DNA of 64,000 nucleotides from Ruminococcus flavefaciens (lineage in GTDB: Bacteria > Bacillota > Clostridia > Oscillospirales > Ruminococcaceae). Numbering within the stretch: the stretch's first letter is position 1; the number at the start of each line of letters is the position of its first letter. The notes beneath the pieces were generated by a model. That model searched no databases. It had not been told where the DNA came from and saw only the letters and a list, made by a program, of their open reading frames with translations. Both the position numbers and the translations under genes were made by a program. This document shows, piece after piece, positions 33,527-42,406 of the stretch. The stretch covers positions 116,066 to 180,065 of the forward strand of contig NZ_UETD01000004.1 in NCBI RefSeq assembly GCF_900116855.1, written 5' to 3'.

Positions 33527-33604
33527 TTGACAAGCGAAAGCGTTTGGTATATAATATTTTAAACAAGATATCATGACTGTGTTTTGTATGCAGTCATGAT
33601 ATCT
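33527..33604 (+). promoter_or_regulatory. Consensus promoter followed at once by a perfect hairpin
   Basis: TTGACA (33527-33532), 17-bp spacer and TATAAT (33550-33555). Some 10 bp later AGATATCATGACTG (33566-33579) pairs perfectly with CAGTCATGATATCT (33591-33604), so the transcript would begin with a 14-bp stem and 11-base loop. It may stabilise the mRNA, act as an attenuator, or be an operator at the DNA level. The next gene starts 115 bp later. Confidence 0.75.
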
Positions 33605-33718
33605 GTTTATATTCGTGAACACAGCGGCGGATGATTTCCGCATGCGTATGGGGTCGGACTGACAGTCTGAGTGCCGCGGAAAAGAAGCATCGGCACAGTG
33701 TACACGGAACACGGCAAT

Positions 33719-34861
33719 ATGCCGAATATTGATATAGGGGGAATGAATATGCCGCATTCATCAGGAGGAGGCTCTCACGGAGGTGGCTCCCACGGAGGTT
33801 CTCATGGTTCACACGGGTCACACGGAGGAAGAAGCGGACCGAGAATAAGCAGAACACACTTTGCCGGAGCAAGACGCTACTCCTATTACAGACACGGTCA
33901 GCAGCGCTATTTCTATGCTGACCAAAACTTCAAGCCGGGATTCAGCTGGGGAAGATTACTGCTGATCTTTTTCTATCTTCCATTCTTTTTTTTCGGCTTT
34001 TCGATGCTGAAGCCTGCTCTGAAGGTACTGCCAAAGAATTATGACCACACCATAATCATAAAGGATGAAGCCAATGTTATCAACGATGAGGCAGCGCTGA
34101 AAAAGGAGCTTGAGCGCTTCAGGGACAAAACGGGAGTTACTCCGTCAGTGGTCACTGTACATAATGAAACATGGGCAAACTATGGAAGACTTGAGGAATA
34201 TGCCTATGACAGGTATCTCAGGGAGTTTGATGACGAGATGCACTGGCTAATCGTTTATTCCGAGCCGATAGACCCTGATCCGAAGTTTAACAATTGGTTC
34301 TGGGAGGGAATGCAGGGCAATGATACCGACCCTGTAATTACCGAGGAAAGGGCAGACAAGTTAACTGCAAGATTACATGGTGCGATCGTGAAAGGCGATG
34401 ACGTAGAAACAGCCCTAAAGACGTCTTTCTCACAGTTCACCGATAACTATTCACGCTCCTTCAACTTCGGGGAGCTTATCCCTGCACTGTTCGTGCTTGG
34501 CTTTGTTTCATTCCACGCATACTTCATGCTGGGACTGAACGAGCTGAAGTACAGAAAGGCAGTGCCTGCTGACGGTTCCGATATCGGCGGCAGAAGCGTG
34601 TATGATCCCACAGCGCAGTTCCAGAGTTATAAGGAATATAAGCAGTCTGCTGCATATAACGGAGCTCAGACACAGCCTGTAACACAGATATCTCCGCAAT
34701 ACACGCCGCAGTCGGGAATGGACGATCTGTTCGGTTCGGGCGGCAGCAGCACAGCAGAAACAAGCAGAAATACGGTCTGCCAGTACTGCGGCACCACATT
34801 TGCTGCCAAGTACAAGAGGTGCCCCAGCTGCAACGCGGAAAATCCCGACAGGCTCAACTGA
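33719..34861 (+). CDS. Gly/His-rich membrane protein with TPM-like domain and C-terminal zinc ribbon
   Basis: About 380 residues from ATG 33719; GTG 33671 or ATG 33749 (best Shine-Dalgarno spacing) are alternatives. The N-terminus has a Gly/His/Ser repeat (GGGSHGGGSHGGSHGSHGSH) able to bind metal. A membrane segment (about 79-98) is followed by a domain starting VINDEAALKKELERFRDKTG, which resembles the TPM domain of membrane phosphatase-like proteins. A second membrane segment lies near 250-268, and a zinc ribbon (CQYCG...CPSC) ends the chain. Function unknown; monocistronic, with terminator. Confidence 0.75.
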   Translation: MPNIDIGGMNMPHSSGGGSHGGGSHGGSHGSHGSHGGRSGPRISRTHFAGARRYSYYRHGQQRYFYADQNFKPGFSWGRLLLIFFYLPFFFFGFSMLKPALKVLPKNYDHTIIIKDEANVINDEAALKKELERFRDKTGVTPSVVTVHNETWANYGRLEEYAYDRYLREFDDEMHWLIVYSEPIDPDPKFNNWFWEGMQGNDTDPVITEERADKLTARLHGAIVKGDDVETALKTSFSQFTDNYSRSFNFGELIPALFVLGFVSFHAYFMLGLNELKYRKAVPADGSDIGGRSVYDPTAQFQSYKEYKQSAAYNGAQTQPVTQISPQYTPQSGMDDLFGSGGSSTAETSRNTVCQYCGTTFAAKYKRCPSCNAENPDRLN

Positions 34862-34878
34862 AAACTATAACGTATATA

Positions 34879-34912
34879 AGCCGGGTCCGAAGTTTCGGAT
34901 CCGGCTTTTTGT
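34879..34912 (+). terminator. Terminator of the TPM-like gene
   Basis: A 12-bp stem (34879-34890 with 34895-34906, one G-T wobble) closes an AGTT loop and is followed by TTTTTG. Confidence 0.92.
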
Positions 34913-34971
34913 AAATACAGATAGCATAAGTGATAAATAAAAGTGCCGATGATATAAATAACTGTTTACTC

Positions 34972-35112
34972 TTGACAACTTTTCGGGATTATAGTATAAT
35001 TAAACTATATTTTTTTCAGAGAGGACACAGCGCGTCGCCGCAAAGCCCTCACGGTGCTGACAATGTAATATCACGGACGCAGCGCAGAATTTTATATCAA
35101 AGGAGAAATAGT
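34972..35112 (+). promoter_or_regulatory. Promoter and long leader of the alanine dehydrogenase gene
   Basis: TTGACA (34972-34977), 17-bp spacer, TATAAT (34995-35000). The leader is about 105 bases and contains paired GC-rich segments (CAGC...GCTG near 35029-35060), so it may be structured. I could not fit it to a known riboswitch class. Confidence 0.7.
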
Positions 35113-36228
35113 ATGAAGATCGGATGCGTAAAAGAGATCAAGAACAATGAATTCAGAGTGGGACTTACCCCCGACAATGTCAAGGCATATGTAGCCGCAG
35201 GTCACCATGTGTACATCGAAAAGAGCGCAGGCGCAGGCTCGGGCTTTGCAGATTCCGAATACGTCGAGGCAGGAGCTTCCGTACTTGACAATGCTGCGGA
35301 CATCTGGAACATGGTGGACATGATGGTAAAGGTCAAGGAGCCTCTCGAATCGGAGTATCCGCTTTTCCATGACGGTCTCATACTCTATACTTATCTCCAC
35401 CTTGCAGCAGATAAGGAGCAGATGGACGCACTTCTCGGCGGCAAGGTCAAGGCAGTTGCCTATGAGACACTTCAGGAGACAGACCGTTCGCTTCCTCTCC
35501 TTGCTCCCATGAGCCAGATCGCAGGTCGTCTTTCCATTCAGGAGGGCGCAAAGTATCTCGAGAAGAAGTTCGGCGGAGCAGGCATACTCCTTGCAGGTGT
35601 TCCCGGTACTCCCAAGGCAAATGTAGTTATCCTCGGCGGCGGTACAGTCGGTACAAATGCCTGCAAGATCGCAGTCGGTATGGGAGCTAATGTAACTATT
35701 CTCGATGTGAACCTCAAGAGACTGGAGCAGCTTGACTATATGTTCGGCGCTCATGTGCAGACTCTCTACTCCACAGACAGCAATGTCGAGAGAGCAGTAA
35801 AGGACGCTGATCTGGTAATAGGCTCAGTTCTTATCCCCGGCGGCTCAACTCCCAAGCTCTTCAAGGCAAAGTACCTCCCCGAGATGAAGGACGGCGCTGT
35901 ATTTGTTGACGTTGCCATAGATCAGGGCGGATGCGGAGAGACCTCACACGTTACCACACATGATGATCCCGTATACATTCAGGAGGGCGTAGTACATTAC
36001 TGTGTAGGCAATATGCCCGGAGCAGTTCCCCGTACAAGCACCATTGCCCTTACAAATGCAACTCTCAGATACGGTCTTCAGATCGCAGAGAACGGACTTG
36101 AGGAGGCATGCAAAAAGAGCGAGGTCATTGCAAGCGGTGTAAATACATATGCAGGCAAGCTTACCAACAAGAACGTTGCAGCTGCCCACGGATATGAGTA
36201 TACCGAGCTTTCGAGCCTTATCGGCTGA
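35113..36228 (+). CDS. ald: Alanine dehydrogenase
   Basis: Start set at ATG 35113 with AAAGGAGAAA upstream. The 371-residue enzyme starts MKIGCVKEIKNNEFRVGLTP and has the NAD-binding loop VVILGGGTVGTNACKIAVGMGANV, the MSQIAGRLSIQEGAKYLE segment and DVAIDQGGCGETS, all characteristic of Ald. It interconverts L-alanine and pyruvate plus ammonia with NAD(H), linking nitrogen assimilation and the alanine pool for peptidoglycan. It stands alone between its own promoter and a terminator. Confidence 0.97.
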   Translation: MKIGCVKEIKNNEFRVGLTPDNVKAYVAAGHHVYIEKSAGAGSGFADSEYVEAGASVLDNAADIWNMVDMMVKVKEPLESEYPLFHDGLILYTYLHLAADKEQMDALLGGKVKAVAYETLQETDRSLPLLAPMSQIAGRLSIQEGAKYLEKKFGGAGILLAGVPGTPKANVVILGGGTVGTNACKIAVGMGANVTILDVNLKRLEQLDYMFGAHVQTLYSTDSNVERAVKDADLVIGSVLIPGGSTPKLFKAKYLPEMKDGAVFVDVAIDQGGCGETSHVTTHDDPVYIQEGVVHYCVGNMPGAVPRTSTIALTNATLRYGLQIAENGLEEACKKSEVIASGVNTYAGKLTNKNVAAAHGYEYTELSSLIG

Positions 36229-36252
36229 GCCGGTAACAAATGAAGTAAACAA

Positions 36253-36290
36253 AGCCCGTGAACTGACGATGTGCAGTCACGGGCTGTTTG
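36253..36290 (+). terminator. Terminator of ald
   Basis: AGCCCGTGA (36253-36261) pairs with TCACGGGCT (36277-36285), extended by ACTG/CAGT, followed by GTTTGTTTGG. Confidence 0.82.
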
Positions 36291-36304
36291 TTTGGAAGCT
36301 TTTA

Positions 36305-36333
36305 TTGACAAGAAATGGGCTATGCGTTATAAT
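36305..36333 (+). promoter_or_regulatory. Promoter of the first lipoprotein transpeptidase
   Basis: TTGACA (36305-36310), 17-bp spacer, TATAAT (36328-36333); start codon 49 bp later. Confidence 0.85.
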
Positions 36334-36381
36334 TGATAATGTAAATGACATCTCTAAATACTGAAACCGAGGAATGATATA

Positions 36382-37830
36382 ATGAATACAAGAAAGATCG
36401 CGGCACTTGCCGCTTCATTTGCGCTTACTGCGAGCTTTGCGTCCTGTTCCTCCTCATCTGTGGGACAGGCTGACGTGAACAGCGGTGCACAGACCGAGAC
36501 AACGGCTGCTGCTGTTACAGAGGCTGCTCCCGAGGAGACCACAGCAGAGCAGTCCACCACACAGCCCATGACCGCAGCTGCGGCTGAAAAGGGAAGCTTC
36601 TACGACGCAAAGGGCAGGCTTCTTCTCTCCACAGGCGAGGACGGAAAACGCCGTGTTTCCGCGGAGCCCTATGCAGTATCCTTTGCAAACATAATCACTG
36701 TTATGTCGGACGGCTACGACACCGCGTTTGACGATATACTTACAACTCCGTCGAGTGACGGGGCAGGGCAGTCCATACGCCTTACCCTTGACGGTGACGT
36801 ACAGAACGAGATATACAGCTATATGGAGCAGAACAACATCGTGGGCTCGGTAGTGTGTCTGCGAACAGACGGCTCTATCATGGCGCAGGTAAACTATCCA
36901 TCCTACGATCCCAACGCAGTTGCCGACCAGAAGTACGACGAGGATCTTGCGTGGGGTGATGTGGGCAATAAGGCTTTCAGCAATTACGAGCCGGGTTCCT
37001 GCTTCAAGATAATGTCCGAGGTCATAGCCGATAAGCACGGAGTTTACTCCCTCTACGACGACGGAACGTGGGAGGTAGGCGGAGTGCCCATCGTAAACTG
37101 GGATCACGAGACCAACAAGGGCGGATATCCCATACCCGACCGCACACTCAGCTCTGCATTTGTCAACTCCAGCAATATTTTCTTTGCGAAAGCCTTTGAG
37201 GAGGTGGGAGCAGATGATGTTCTCGCCGATCTCAGCTCCATATTCCATTTCGGAGCAGATGATGATATACAGTGCGATTTCGGCTCTCTCAGCAACAATA
37301 TAGAGATATACTGTCTTGACGATCTGCGAAGGAGCGCATTTGGTCAGTCCTATGTGCTGACCTGTCCCATATTCCTTGCGGCACTTGGCAGAGAAGCCGT
37401 ATTCGGTGACATGGTCACGCCTTTCGTAGTCAAGGACATCGTAAGCTCTGACGGAGCGCAGAAGATAGGGGAGGGCTCAAAGGCGCTGGACGTTATCGCC
37501 TCCATACCTGCGGACTATCGCCAGAACCTTCTCAATGGCATGACAGGAGTAGGCTCGGGACTGGGAGTACAGCTTCCTGCGGGCTACAGCTTCTATGCCA
37601 AGACAGGTACCGCAGAGGGCTGGAAGGGCGACTGCCTTTATATTACGGGCTGCGCCAAAAACGACTCCGACGACGGTTCGACAGTGTATGAAAACTACGA
37701 TAATTATGGCGAGCATGGCTCATACATCGTTGTGATGCAGGTCATGAACCCCGAGGCACACGGCTTTGAGTTTGCTTCTCAGTCCTCGGGACTTTACAGA
37801 GGAGTAATGAACATAGTAGTAGGAAGATAA
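36382..37830 (+). CDS. Lipoprotein penicillin-binding transpeptidase, paralogue 1
   Basis: A 482-residue protein with a lipoprotein signal (lipobox FASC, Cys about 22) and a Thr/Ala/Glu-rich linker (about 25-75). The penicillin-binding domain has Ser206-x-x-Lys209 (GSCFK), Ser263-Ser-Asn (NSSNIFF) and Lys407-Thr-Gly (KTGTAEG), so it should be catalytically able. There is no PBP dimerisation or transglycosylase domain. It is highly similar to the protein at 39955 (shared NNIEIYCLDDLRRSAFGQ). It probably cross-links peptidoglycan or acts as a beta-lactam-binding surface transpeptidase. Confidence 0.9.
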   Translation: MNTRKIAALAASFALTASFASCSSSSVGQADVNSGAQTETTAAAVTEAAPEETTAEQSTTQPMTAAAAEKGSFYDAKGRLLLSTGEDGKRRVSAEPYAVSFANIITVMSDGYDTAFDDILTTPSSDGAGQSIRLTLDGDVQNEIYSYMEQNNIVGSVVCLRTDGSIMAQVNYPSYDPNAVADQKYDEDLAWGDVGNKAFSNYEPGSCFKIMSEVIADKHGVYSLYDDGTWEVGGVPIVNWDHETNKGGYPIPDRTLSSAFVNSSNIFFAKAFEEVGADDVLADLSSIFHFGADDDIQCDFGSLSNNIEIYCLDDLRRSAFGQSYVLTCPIFLAALGREAVFGDMVTPFVVKDIVSSDGAQKIGEGSKALDVIASIPADYRQNLLNGMTGVGSGLGVQLPAGYSFYAKTGTAEGWKGDCLYITGCAKNDSDDGSTVYENYDNYGEHGSYIVVMQVMNPEAHGFEFASQSSGLYRGVMNIVVGR

Positions 37831-37836
37831 AAACAC

Positions 37837-37873
37837 GCCCCGAAGCGCATTAAAAGTGCTTCGGGGCATTTTT
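37837..37873 (+). terminator. Terminator after transpeptidase 1
   Basis: GCCCCGAAGC (37837-37846) pairs with GCTTCGGGGC (37858-37867), followed by ATTTTTATT. Confidence 0.9.
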
Positions 37874-37889
37874 ATTCAAGCTGTTGGCA

Positions 37890-38030
37890 TAATGCAGGGG
37901 ACGGCGTCCTCGACGTCCCGCAAACAGACATTGCAGGAGCGGATAAAACGGCGAAGCCGTTCCCTGATGGCTAAAAGCTAAGGGCTAAGGACTTCGTGAT
38001 TTAACATCTGCGGTGTTAAATTACGAGCTA
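37890..38030. repeat. Intergenic block of three hairpins (repeat-like)
   Basis: Three successive inverted repeats occur: GGGACG/CGTCCC (37898-37919), AACGGC-GAA-GCCGTT (37947-37961) and GTGATTTAACA/TGTTAAATTAC (37996-38024). Short GCTAA direct repeats lie between them. It resembles the degenerate dispersed intergenic elements of Clostridia. The last hairpin may terminate the S41 gene on the minus strand. No second copy is present in the window. Confidence 0.45.
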
Positions 38031-38031
38031 C

Positions 38032-39735
38032 TCATTGTTCAAGGTATTTCACAGCCCATTCCAGCTCGTAGTCCTCTTTATCGCGGAATATCTTCATAGC
38101 CGCGTCGCGGTCCAGCGGTATACGCACCTCACACGGATCACGGCTGATGCGGTCGGCGCGGGGATCGATATCGGGCTCGCCGTTTTCGTTGAGCATAAGG
38201 CAGACGGGAAAGCTTACAGAAACCAGTGCCTTTGAGAGAAAGCAGCGTCCGCCTGTTATCTGAGCGCTTCCGTTGGGATCGGTGATACCTGCGAGGGTAA
38301 CGTTAGGAAGTTTTGACAGGCAAAAGGCGGTGCTGTCACCTGCGCTGACGCAGTTATGATTGGCGAGGACCACTACGTTAAGGTCTGCGAACTCGCCGTC
38401 GCCCTTTATTCTCTGCTCGGCCAACTGAACGTACTCTCCGTTCTTGCGCATACCGAGACCTGCGGCGAACATATCTTCATTGGTGAGCAGACTGCAAAGG
38501 GCGTAGCCCACAACACCGCTCCCGCCGCCATTGTTTCGCATATCCACCACAAGGTACTCCATGCCCTGTGCTTTCAGTTTGCGGAGCTTTTTGCGGAACA
38601 TCTCACGTGACCATTTGCTCTCACCTTTGTAAAAGTCCAGATCATCGCGGAGACTGCCGCCCGTAAACTCTGCGCTGAGAACGAGGCAGCCGCATTTGTC
38701 GTCCAGCATTTTGGTGCTGAAGTTTGCGGAGTACAGCTCGCGAGTGTCTTCTGGGAAATGATCGAGGGCGTCAAGTGCATCGCCGTAGGTGTCTCCGTTT
38801 TCCATTGCGGACAGCACAGCGGACTTCTCCTTGCCGTCGCTCCCGATGAATGAGACCTCAACTGTATCTCCGCCCATGCCCGAAAGCTCGATGAATGCCA
38901 GTTTGTCGGCGTTAGCCTTTACAGCTTCGTCGTCATAGATGACATCCTCCTGCACTGCCTGAGACAGGGGCTTTCCGTTCCATTTTGTAATGACAGTACC
39001 GTCGGTGATACCCAGACTGTGTATAGCCTCGTCAGTGCAGACTGCGATGACCTCGCCGCTGTCAAGCTGTATCATAGCCATCCCGTAGTCATTCGGCTCG
39101 AATGCCGAGTGATATTTACTTTTGTCATAGTACGAGTGGACAGAGACATGACCGTCGTGCAGCTCGTTGCAGAATAATGTAACAGCGTCTGCGAACATGG
39201 CAGGATCTTTTTCCTGTTCTGCCTTTTTCACCATAGGCATATACTTGTCCTCAAGGGCGAAAAAGTCTATCTCCTTCCACTCCTTGAGAACGTACCGCTT
39301 GTCCATTTTCTTTACAAGAGAGTGGAAAGAATCAGAGTAGCTTTTGCGCGTGTAATTATGGATATCGGAAGCGGCGGATATGAAGCGCAGACCGAAGACA
39401 GCTGTCAGTACCCATATTATAGGGGCAACTTTTCTGTACCCCTTGTCGCGCTCGGCACAAAGCGCAGTGATCAGCGGAAGCAGTGATATGAGATACATGG
39501 GAGTATAGTTCTGCAGCAAATGCGGTGCAGTATAGATAATGAAGTGGAGCAATGATATGATAAAAGGTATGAAGCAGAGCTTCTTCCATTGTTTCAGCTG
39601 ACCGTCGTAATATCGCCATTTGTGGTGCAGCACGGCAAGTATGGCGATGGTCAGCAGTATGGCGCCTGACCAGACAAATTGCACCTTGTCTGCGCCTGCC
39701 AGACTAAAGCGCAGCGTTCCTATAATATCGCTCAT
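38032..39735 (-). CDS. Membrane-anchored S41 family (C-terminal processing) serine protease
   Basis: A 567-residue protein. The first ~125 residues hold four membrane segments (about 20-38, 50-70, 76-90, 101-120). An external part follows with a PDZ-like stretch (TDEAIHSLGITDGTVITKWN) and an S41 catalytic domain: VVDMRNNGGGSGVVGY, then NHNCVSAGDS with Ser464 as the likely nucleophile, and DPNGSAQITGG. The usual S41 Ser-Lys dyad is plausible, but the Lys was not located with confidence. It lies on the opposite strand between two paralogous transpeptidases, so a role in processing cell-surface proteins or peptides is likely. Confidence 0.87.
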   Translation of the reverse strand: MSDIIGTLRFSLAGADKVQFVWSGAILLTIAILAVLHHKWRYYDGQLKQWKKLCFIPFIISLLHFIIYTAPHLLQNYTPMYLISLLPLITALCAERDKGYRKVAPIIWVLTAVFGLRFISAASDIHNYTRKSYSDSFHSLVKKMDKRYVLKEWKEIDFFALEDKYMPMVKKAEQEKDPAMFADAVTLFCNELHDGHVSVHSYYDKSKYHSAFEPNDYGMAMIQLDSGEVIAVCTDEAIHSLGITDGTVITKWNGKPLSQAVQEDVIYDDEAVKANADKLAFIELSGMGGDTVEVSFIGSDGKEKSAVLSAMENGDTYGDALDALDHFPEDTRELYSANFSTKMLDDKCGCLVLSAEFTGGSLRDDLDFYKGESKWSREMFRKKLRKLKAQGMEYLVVDMRNNGGGSGVVGYALCSLLTNEDMFAAGLGMRKNGEYVQLAEQRIKGDGEFADLNVVVLANHNCVSAGDSTAFCLSKLPNVTLAGITDPNGSAQITGGRCFLSKALVSVSFPVCLMLNENGEPDIDPRADRISRDPCEVRIPLDRDAAMKIFRDKEDYELEWAVKYLEQ

Positions 39736-39768
39736 AAGTGATCTCCGCGAGATGTGATGTTAAGTTAA

Positions 39769-39797
39769 ATTATACATCATAGAAGTGCGTCTGTCAA
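39769..39797 (-). promoter_or_regulatory. Promoter of the S41 protease gene
   Basis: On the minus strand TTGACA (39797-39792), 17-bp spacer, TATAAT (39774-39769); start codon 34 bp downstream. Confidence 0.85.
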
Positions 39798-39858
39798 CGT
39801 GTTCCGGCTCTATGTATCAGAGCGGTTATACTTTTTTTCGATTATTTCTTAAAACGTA

Positions 39859-39887
39859 TTGACGAATTAAGGAAAAAAATGTATAAT
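39859..39887 (+). promoter_or_regulatory. Promoter of the second lipoprotein transpeptidase
   Basis: TTGACG (39859-39864), 17-bp spacer, TATAAT (39882-39887). It diverges from the S41 promoter about 60 bp away. Confidence 0.82.
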
Positions 39888-39954
39888 TATAGTATAGCCA
39901 CTTATGCACGGCATACGGGGCTTTAAGATATAGATAGCAAGGACGGTAATCAGG

Positions 39955-41433
39955 ATGATATCGAGGGGAAAAAAGCTGATCGCGCTGCTGATCTCAACAG
40001 CTGTGATAGCGTCGTTTCCGTCCTGTTCATCGGAGGTCGGACAGATAGAATTCCACAAGGACAGCAGTCCTCATGCTGCTTCCGAGGAGAGTGGAGATAC
40101 AGCGCCAGCCGATGTCACAACAGAACAAACGACAACAACGACAACGACGACAGAACCCGTTTACAAGGGAAATATTTACGATACGAATTATAATCTTATA
40201 ACATACAGCACCTACGCCGAGGGCGGCGAGGAGCAGCGTACCTATGGTCAGGGCTACGCATATTCATTCGGCAATATAGTCAGTGAGGCTTCTGCGGGCT
40301 TTGATGACGTTTTCGGAGATATTCTCCGTGTCAAGAATCCAACACCCGTAACTGCGGAGAATAACGTGGGACAGTCCATAAGACTGACCATAGACGCAGA
40401 CGTCCAGACCGCACTGTGCTCCTATATGGCGAATATGGGCATGGCAGGCTCCATAGTTGTACTTAGGACAGACGGCTCCATACTTGCGGAGGTGTCCTAT
40501 CCCACTTATGACCCGGAGCTTTTCTATTCCGACCCTACATATGTGGATAGTCTCAGCGGAGGCACCATAGCCAACAAGGCTTTCCAGAACGCCTCGCCGG
40601 GTTCCTGCTTCAAGATAATGTCCGAGGTCATTGCGGACAAGAACGGCATAACCACTCTTTATGACGACGGCACATGGGTGGACGGAGGAGCCACCATAGT
40701 GAACTGGGACCACGACACAGGCTGGTATCCTGTTCCCGAGAGAACTCTCTACTCCGCATTTGTAAATTCCAGCAACATCTACTTTGCAAAGGTGTTTGAC
40801 CAGCTTGGCACCGATACTGTACTGGCTGATCTTAACAACATCTTCCATTTCTGCGACACTATCAACTGCGACTTCGGTCCCATTGAGAATAATATCGAGA
40901 TATACTGCCTTGATGACCTGCGCAGGAGCGCATTCGGACAGGCGTATGTCCGCACCTGCCCCATATATCTTGCAGCACTGGGCAGAGAGGCTATATTCGG
41001 CGACATGGTAAAGCCCTTTGTGGTTCAGCAGGTGGTGGATACCACCGACCCGTACACTCAGGTGCTCCCCGGAAGCGCTCCTTATGAAGTGCTGGGAAGT
41101 ATTCCCGAGAACTGCCGTCAGAATCTTCTCGACGGCATGACGGGAGTTGCCAATAATCTCGGACTTTACGTCCCCGAGAACTACCAGTTCTACGCAAAGA
41201 CAGGAACAGCTGAGACAGGAGCGGGAGACTTCCTCTACATCACAGGCTGCCTGAGAAATGTCAACGACAACTCCGCGCAGAAGCCGGTATACACAAACTA
41301 TAATGATTACGGCGCCAACGGCTCGTACATCATCGTTATGCAGCTCCAGAACCCTGCTGACTTCGGATTTGATTTTGCAAGCCAGACAGGCAGTCTCTAT
41401 CAGGGAGTGATCAATACAGTTCTTTCGTACTGA
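39955..41433 (+). CDS. Lipoprotein penicillin-binding transpeptidase, paralogue 2
   Basis: A 492-residue paralogue of the protein at 36382. Lipobox FPSC (Cys about 24), linker ending in a Thr run (TTEQTTTTTTTTEP), then the transpeptidase motifs Ser217-x-x-Lys220 (GSCFK), SSN (NSSNIYFAKV) and Lys415-Thr-Gly (KTGTAETG). Catalytic surroundings are nearly the same in both, whereas linkers and C-terminal loops differ. The start follows GGACGGTAATCAGG. The two copies flanking an S41 protease, next to sortase loci, suggest a cell-envelope remodelling cluster. Confidence 0.9.
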   Translation: MISRGKKLIALLISTAVIASFPSCSSEVGQIEFHKDSSPHAASEESGDTAPADVTTEQTTTTTTTTEPVYKGNIYDTNYNLITYSTYAEGGEEQRTYGQGYAYSFGNIVSEASAGFDDVFGDILRVKNPTPVTAENNVGQSIRLTIDADVQTALCSYMANMGMAGSIVVLRTDGSILAEVSYPTYDPELFYSDPTYVDSLSGGTIANKAFQNASPGSCFKIMSEVIADKNGITTLYDDGTWVDGGATIVNWDHDTGWYPVPERTLYSAFVNSSNIYFAKVFDQLGTDTVLADLNNIFHFCDTINCDFGPIENNIEIYCLDDLRRSAFGQAYVRTCPIYLAALGREAIFGDMVKPFVVQQVVDTTDPYTQVLPGSAPYEVLGSIPENCRQNLLDGMTGVANNLGLYVPENYQFYAKTGTAETGAGDFLYITGCLRNVNDNSAQKPVYTNYNDYGANGSYIIVMQLQNPADFGFDFASQTGSLYQGVINTVLSY

Positions 41434-41451
41434 GAGAGCTGAAATAAAAAC

Positions 41452-41492
41452 AAAGCCATAGTGCTTCCGTTATCGGAGCGCTATGGCTTTTC
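41452..41492. terminator. Bidirectional terminator between transpeptidase 2 and the minus-strand sortase
   Basis: An 18-bp stem with one G-T wobble (AAAGCCATAG... pairing with ...CTATGGCTTT) closes a TTAT loop. A-rich and T-rich flanks on both sides let it serve converging transcripts. Confidence 0.9.
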
Positions 41493-41505
41493 TGTTTATA
41501 TGGCA

Positions 41506-42390
41506 TTATTTGCTTTTACTTTCGTCCCTCAGCGGTATTTTGTATACCGACTCATCGGTGAAGCGCCTGTGTCTGCCGACATTGCCCGAGATGATCCAGT
41601 ATATCAGCAGAAGTATCAGAACAGCCGATATGATGACAGCGTAGACGTTCATATCGTCCACCATGACAGCGTCCGATGGCACCTTGACATTATGCGGATA
41701 TACCGTATCTATCCTGTGTGCGCGGACAAGGAGCCTGTGGGAATTGATACCGTATGGAGTGCAGGTCATAAGAGTGATATAGTCCTCATCGGGGACTATG
41801 TTGAGCTCGTCCCTCTCATAAGGCAGGACGGTGACTATCTGATCGATCTCGTAAGTGAGGACTTCATCCAGTATTGTGATCGTAAATGTATCGTCCTCAA
41901 TGAGCTGGTCTATATCGGTGAATAGCCGCGCCGAGGGGAGACCTCTGTGGGCGGATATTACAGCGTGGCTGCCCTCTCCTCCGATAGGGAGGGATGAGCC
42001 CTGAAGATGTCCCACGGCGATATTCAGCACTTCGGGACTTGTGCCGTGATAGATAGGGAGGTAAACGTCTATCTTCGGGATAGTGATGTATCCCATAATG
42101 CCTGTGCCCGTAATATCGAGGATATCGTCGTAGCCATCTATCTGACCGTAGTCATTGAACGGAGCGCTCAGCTCGGCGAGGGCGGCATTGTACTGCTCTG
42201 CTCTGCGGAGTATGTCCTCTTTTTCGTTGTTGCTCAGATTTGCAACAGCGCGGTCGTAATTGGCGATGGCACGGGACTGCAAACGGGAGTTCCACCAGTT
42301 GCTGAATGAGGGGTACAGAGTAAGACATAGCCCTGTTATCATCATGACCACTATGAGCATAGTAGTGATGACACTGCTTTTCTTTTTCAT
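41506..42390 (-). CDS. Class C sortase of the pilin-less cassette
   Basis: A 294-residue sortase with membrane segments near both ends (about 8-26 and 249-268), His148 (ISAHRGLPSARLF) and Cys210/Arg219 (LMTCTPYGINSHRLLVRA). It is close in sequence to the sortases at 32677 and 51309. It lies on the minus strand behind a signal peptidase and a small coiled-coil gene, but no LPxTG protein is encoded in this operon. Its substrates may be the neighbouring pilus proteins or surface proteins elsewhere. Confidence 0.92.
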   Translation of the reverse strand: MKKKSSVITTMLIVVMMITGLCLTLYPSFSNWWNSRLQSRAIANYDRAVANLSNNEKEDILRRAEQYNAALAELSAPFNDYGQIDGYDDILDITGTGIMGYITIPKIDVYLPIYHGTSPEVLNIAVGHLQGSSLPIGGEGSHAVISAHRGLPSARLFTDIDQLIEDDTFTITILDEVLTYEIDQIVTVLPYERDELNIVPDEDYITLMTCTPYGINSHRLLVRAHRIDTVYPHNVKVPSDAVMVDDMNVYAVIISAVLILLLIYWIISGNVGRHRRFTDESVYKIPLRDESKSK

Positions 42391-42406
42391 AGTATCGCCT
42401 CCGATG

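Noticed and set aside
35007..35112. Possible riboswitch before ald
   Set aside because: I tried to fit the leader to a glycine riboswitch, but the conserved core elements are missing. Only generic pairing is visible.
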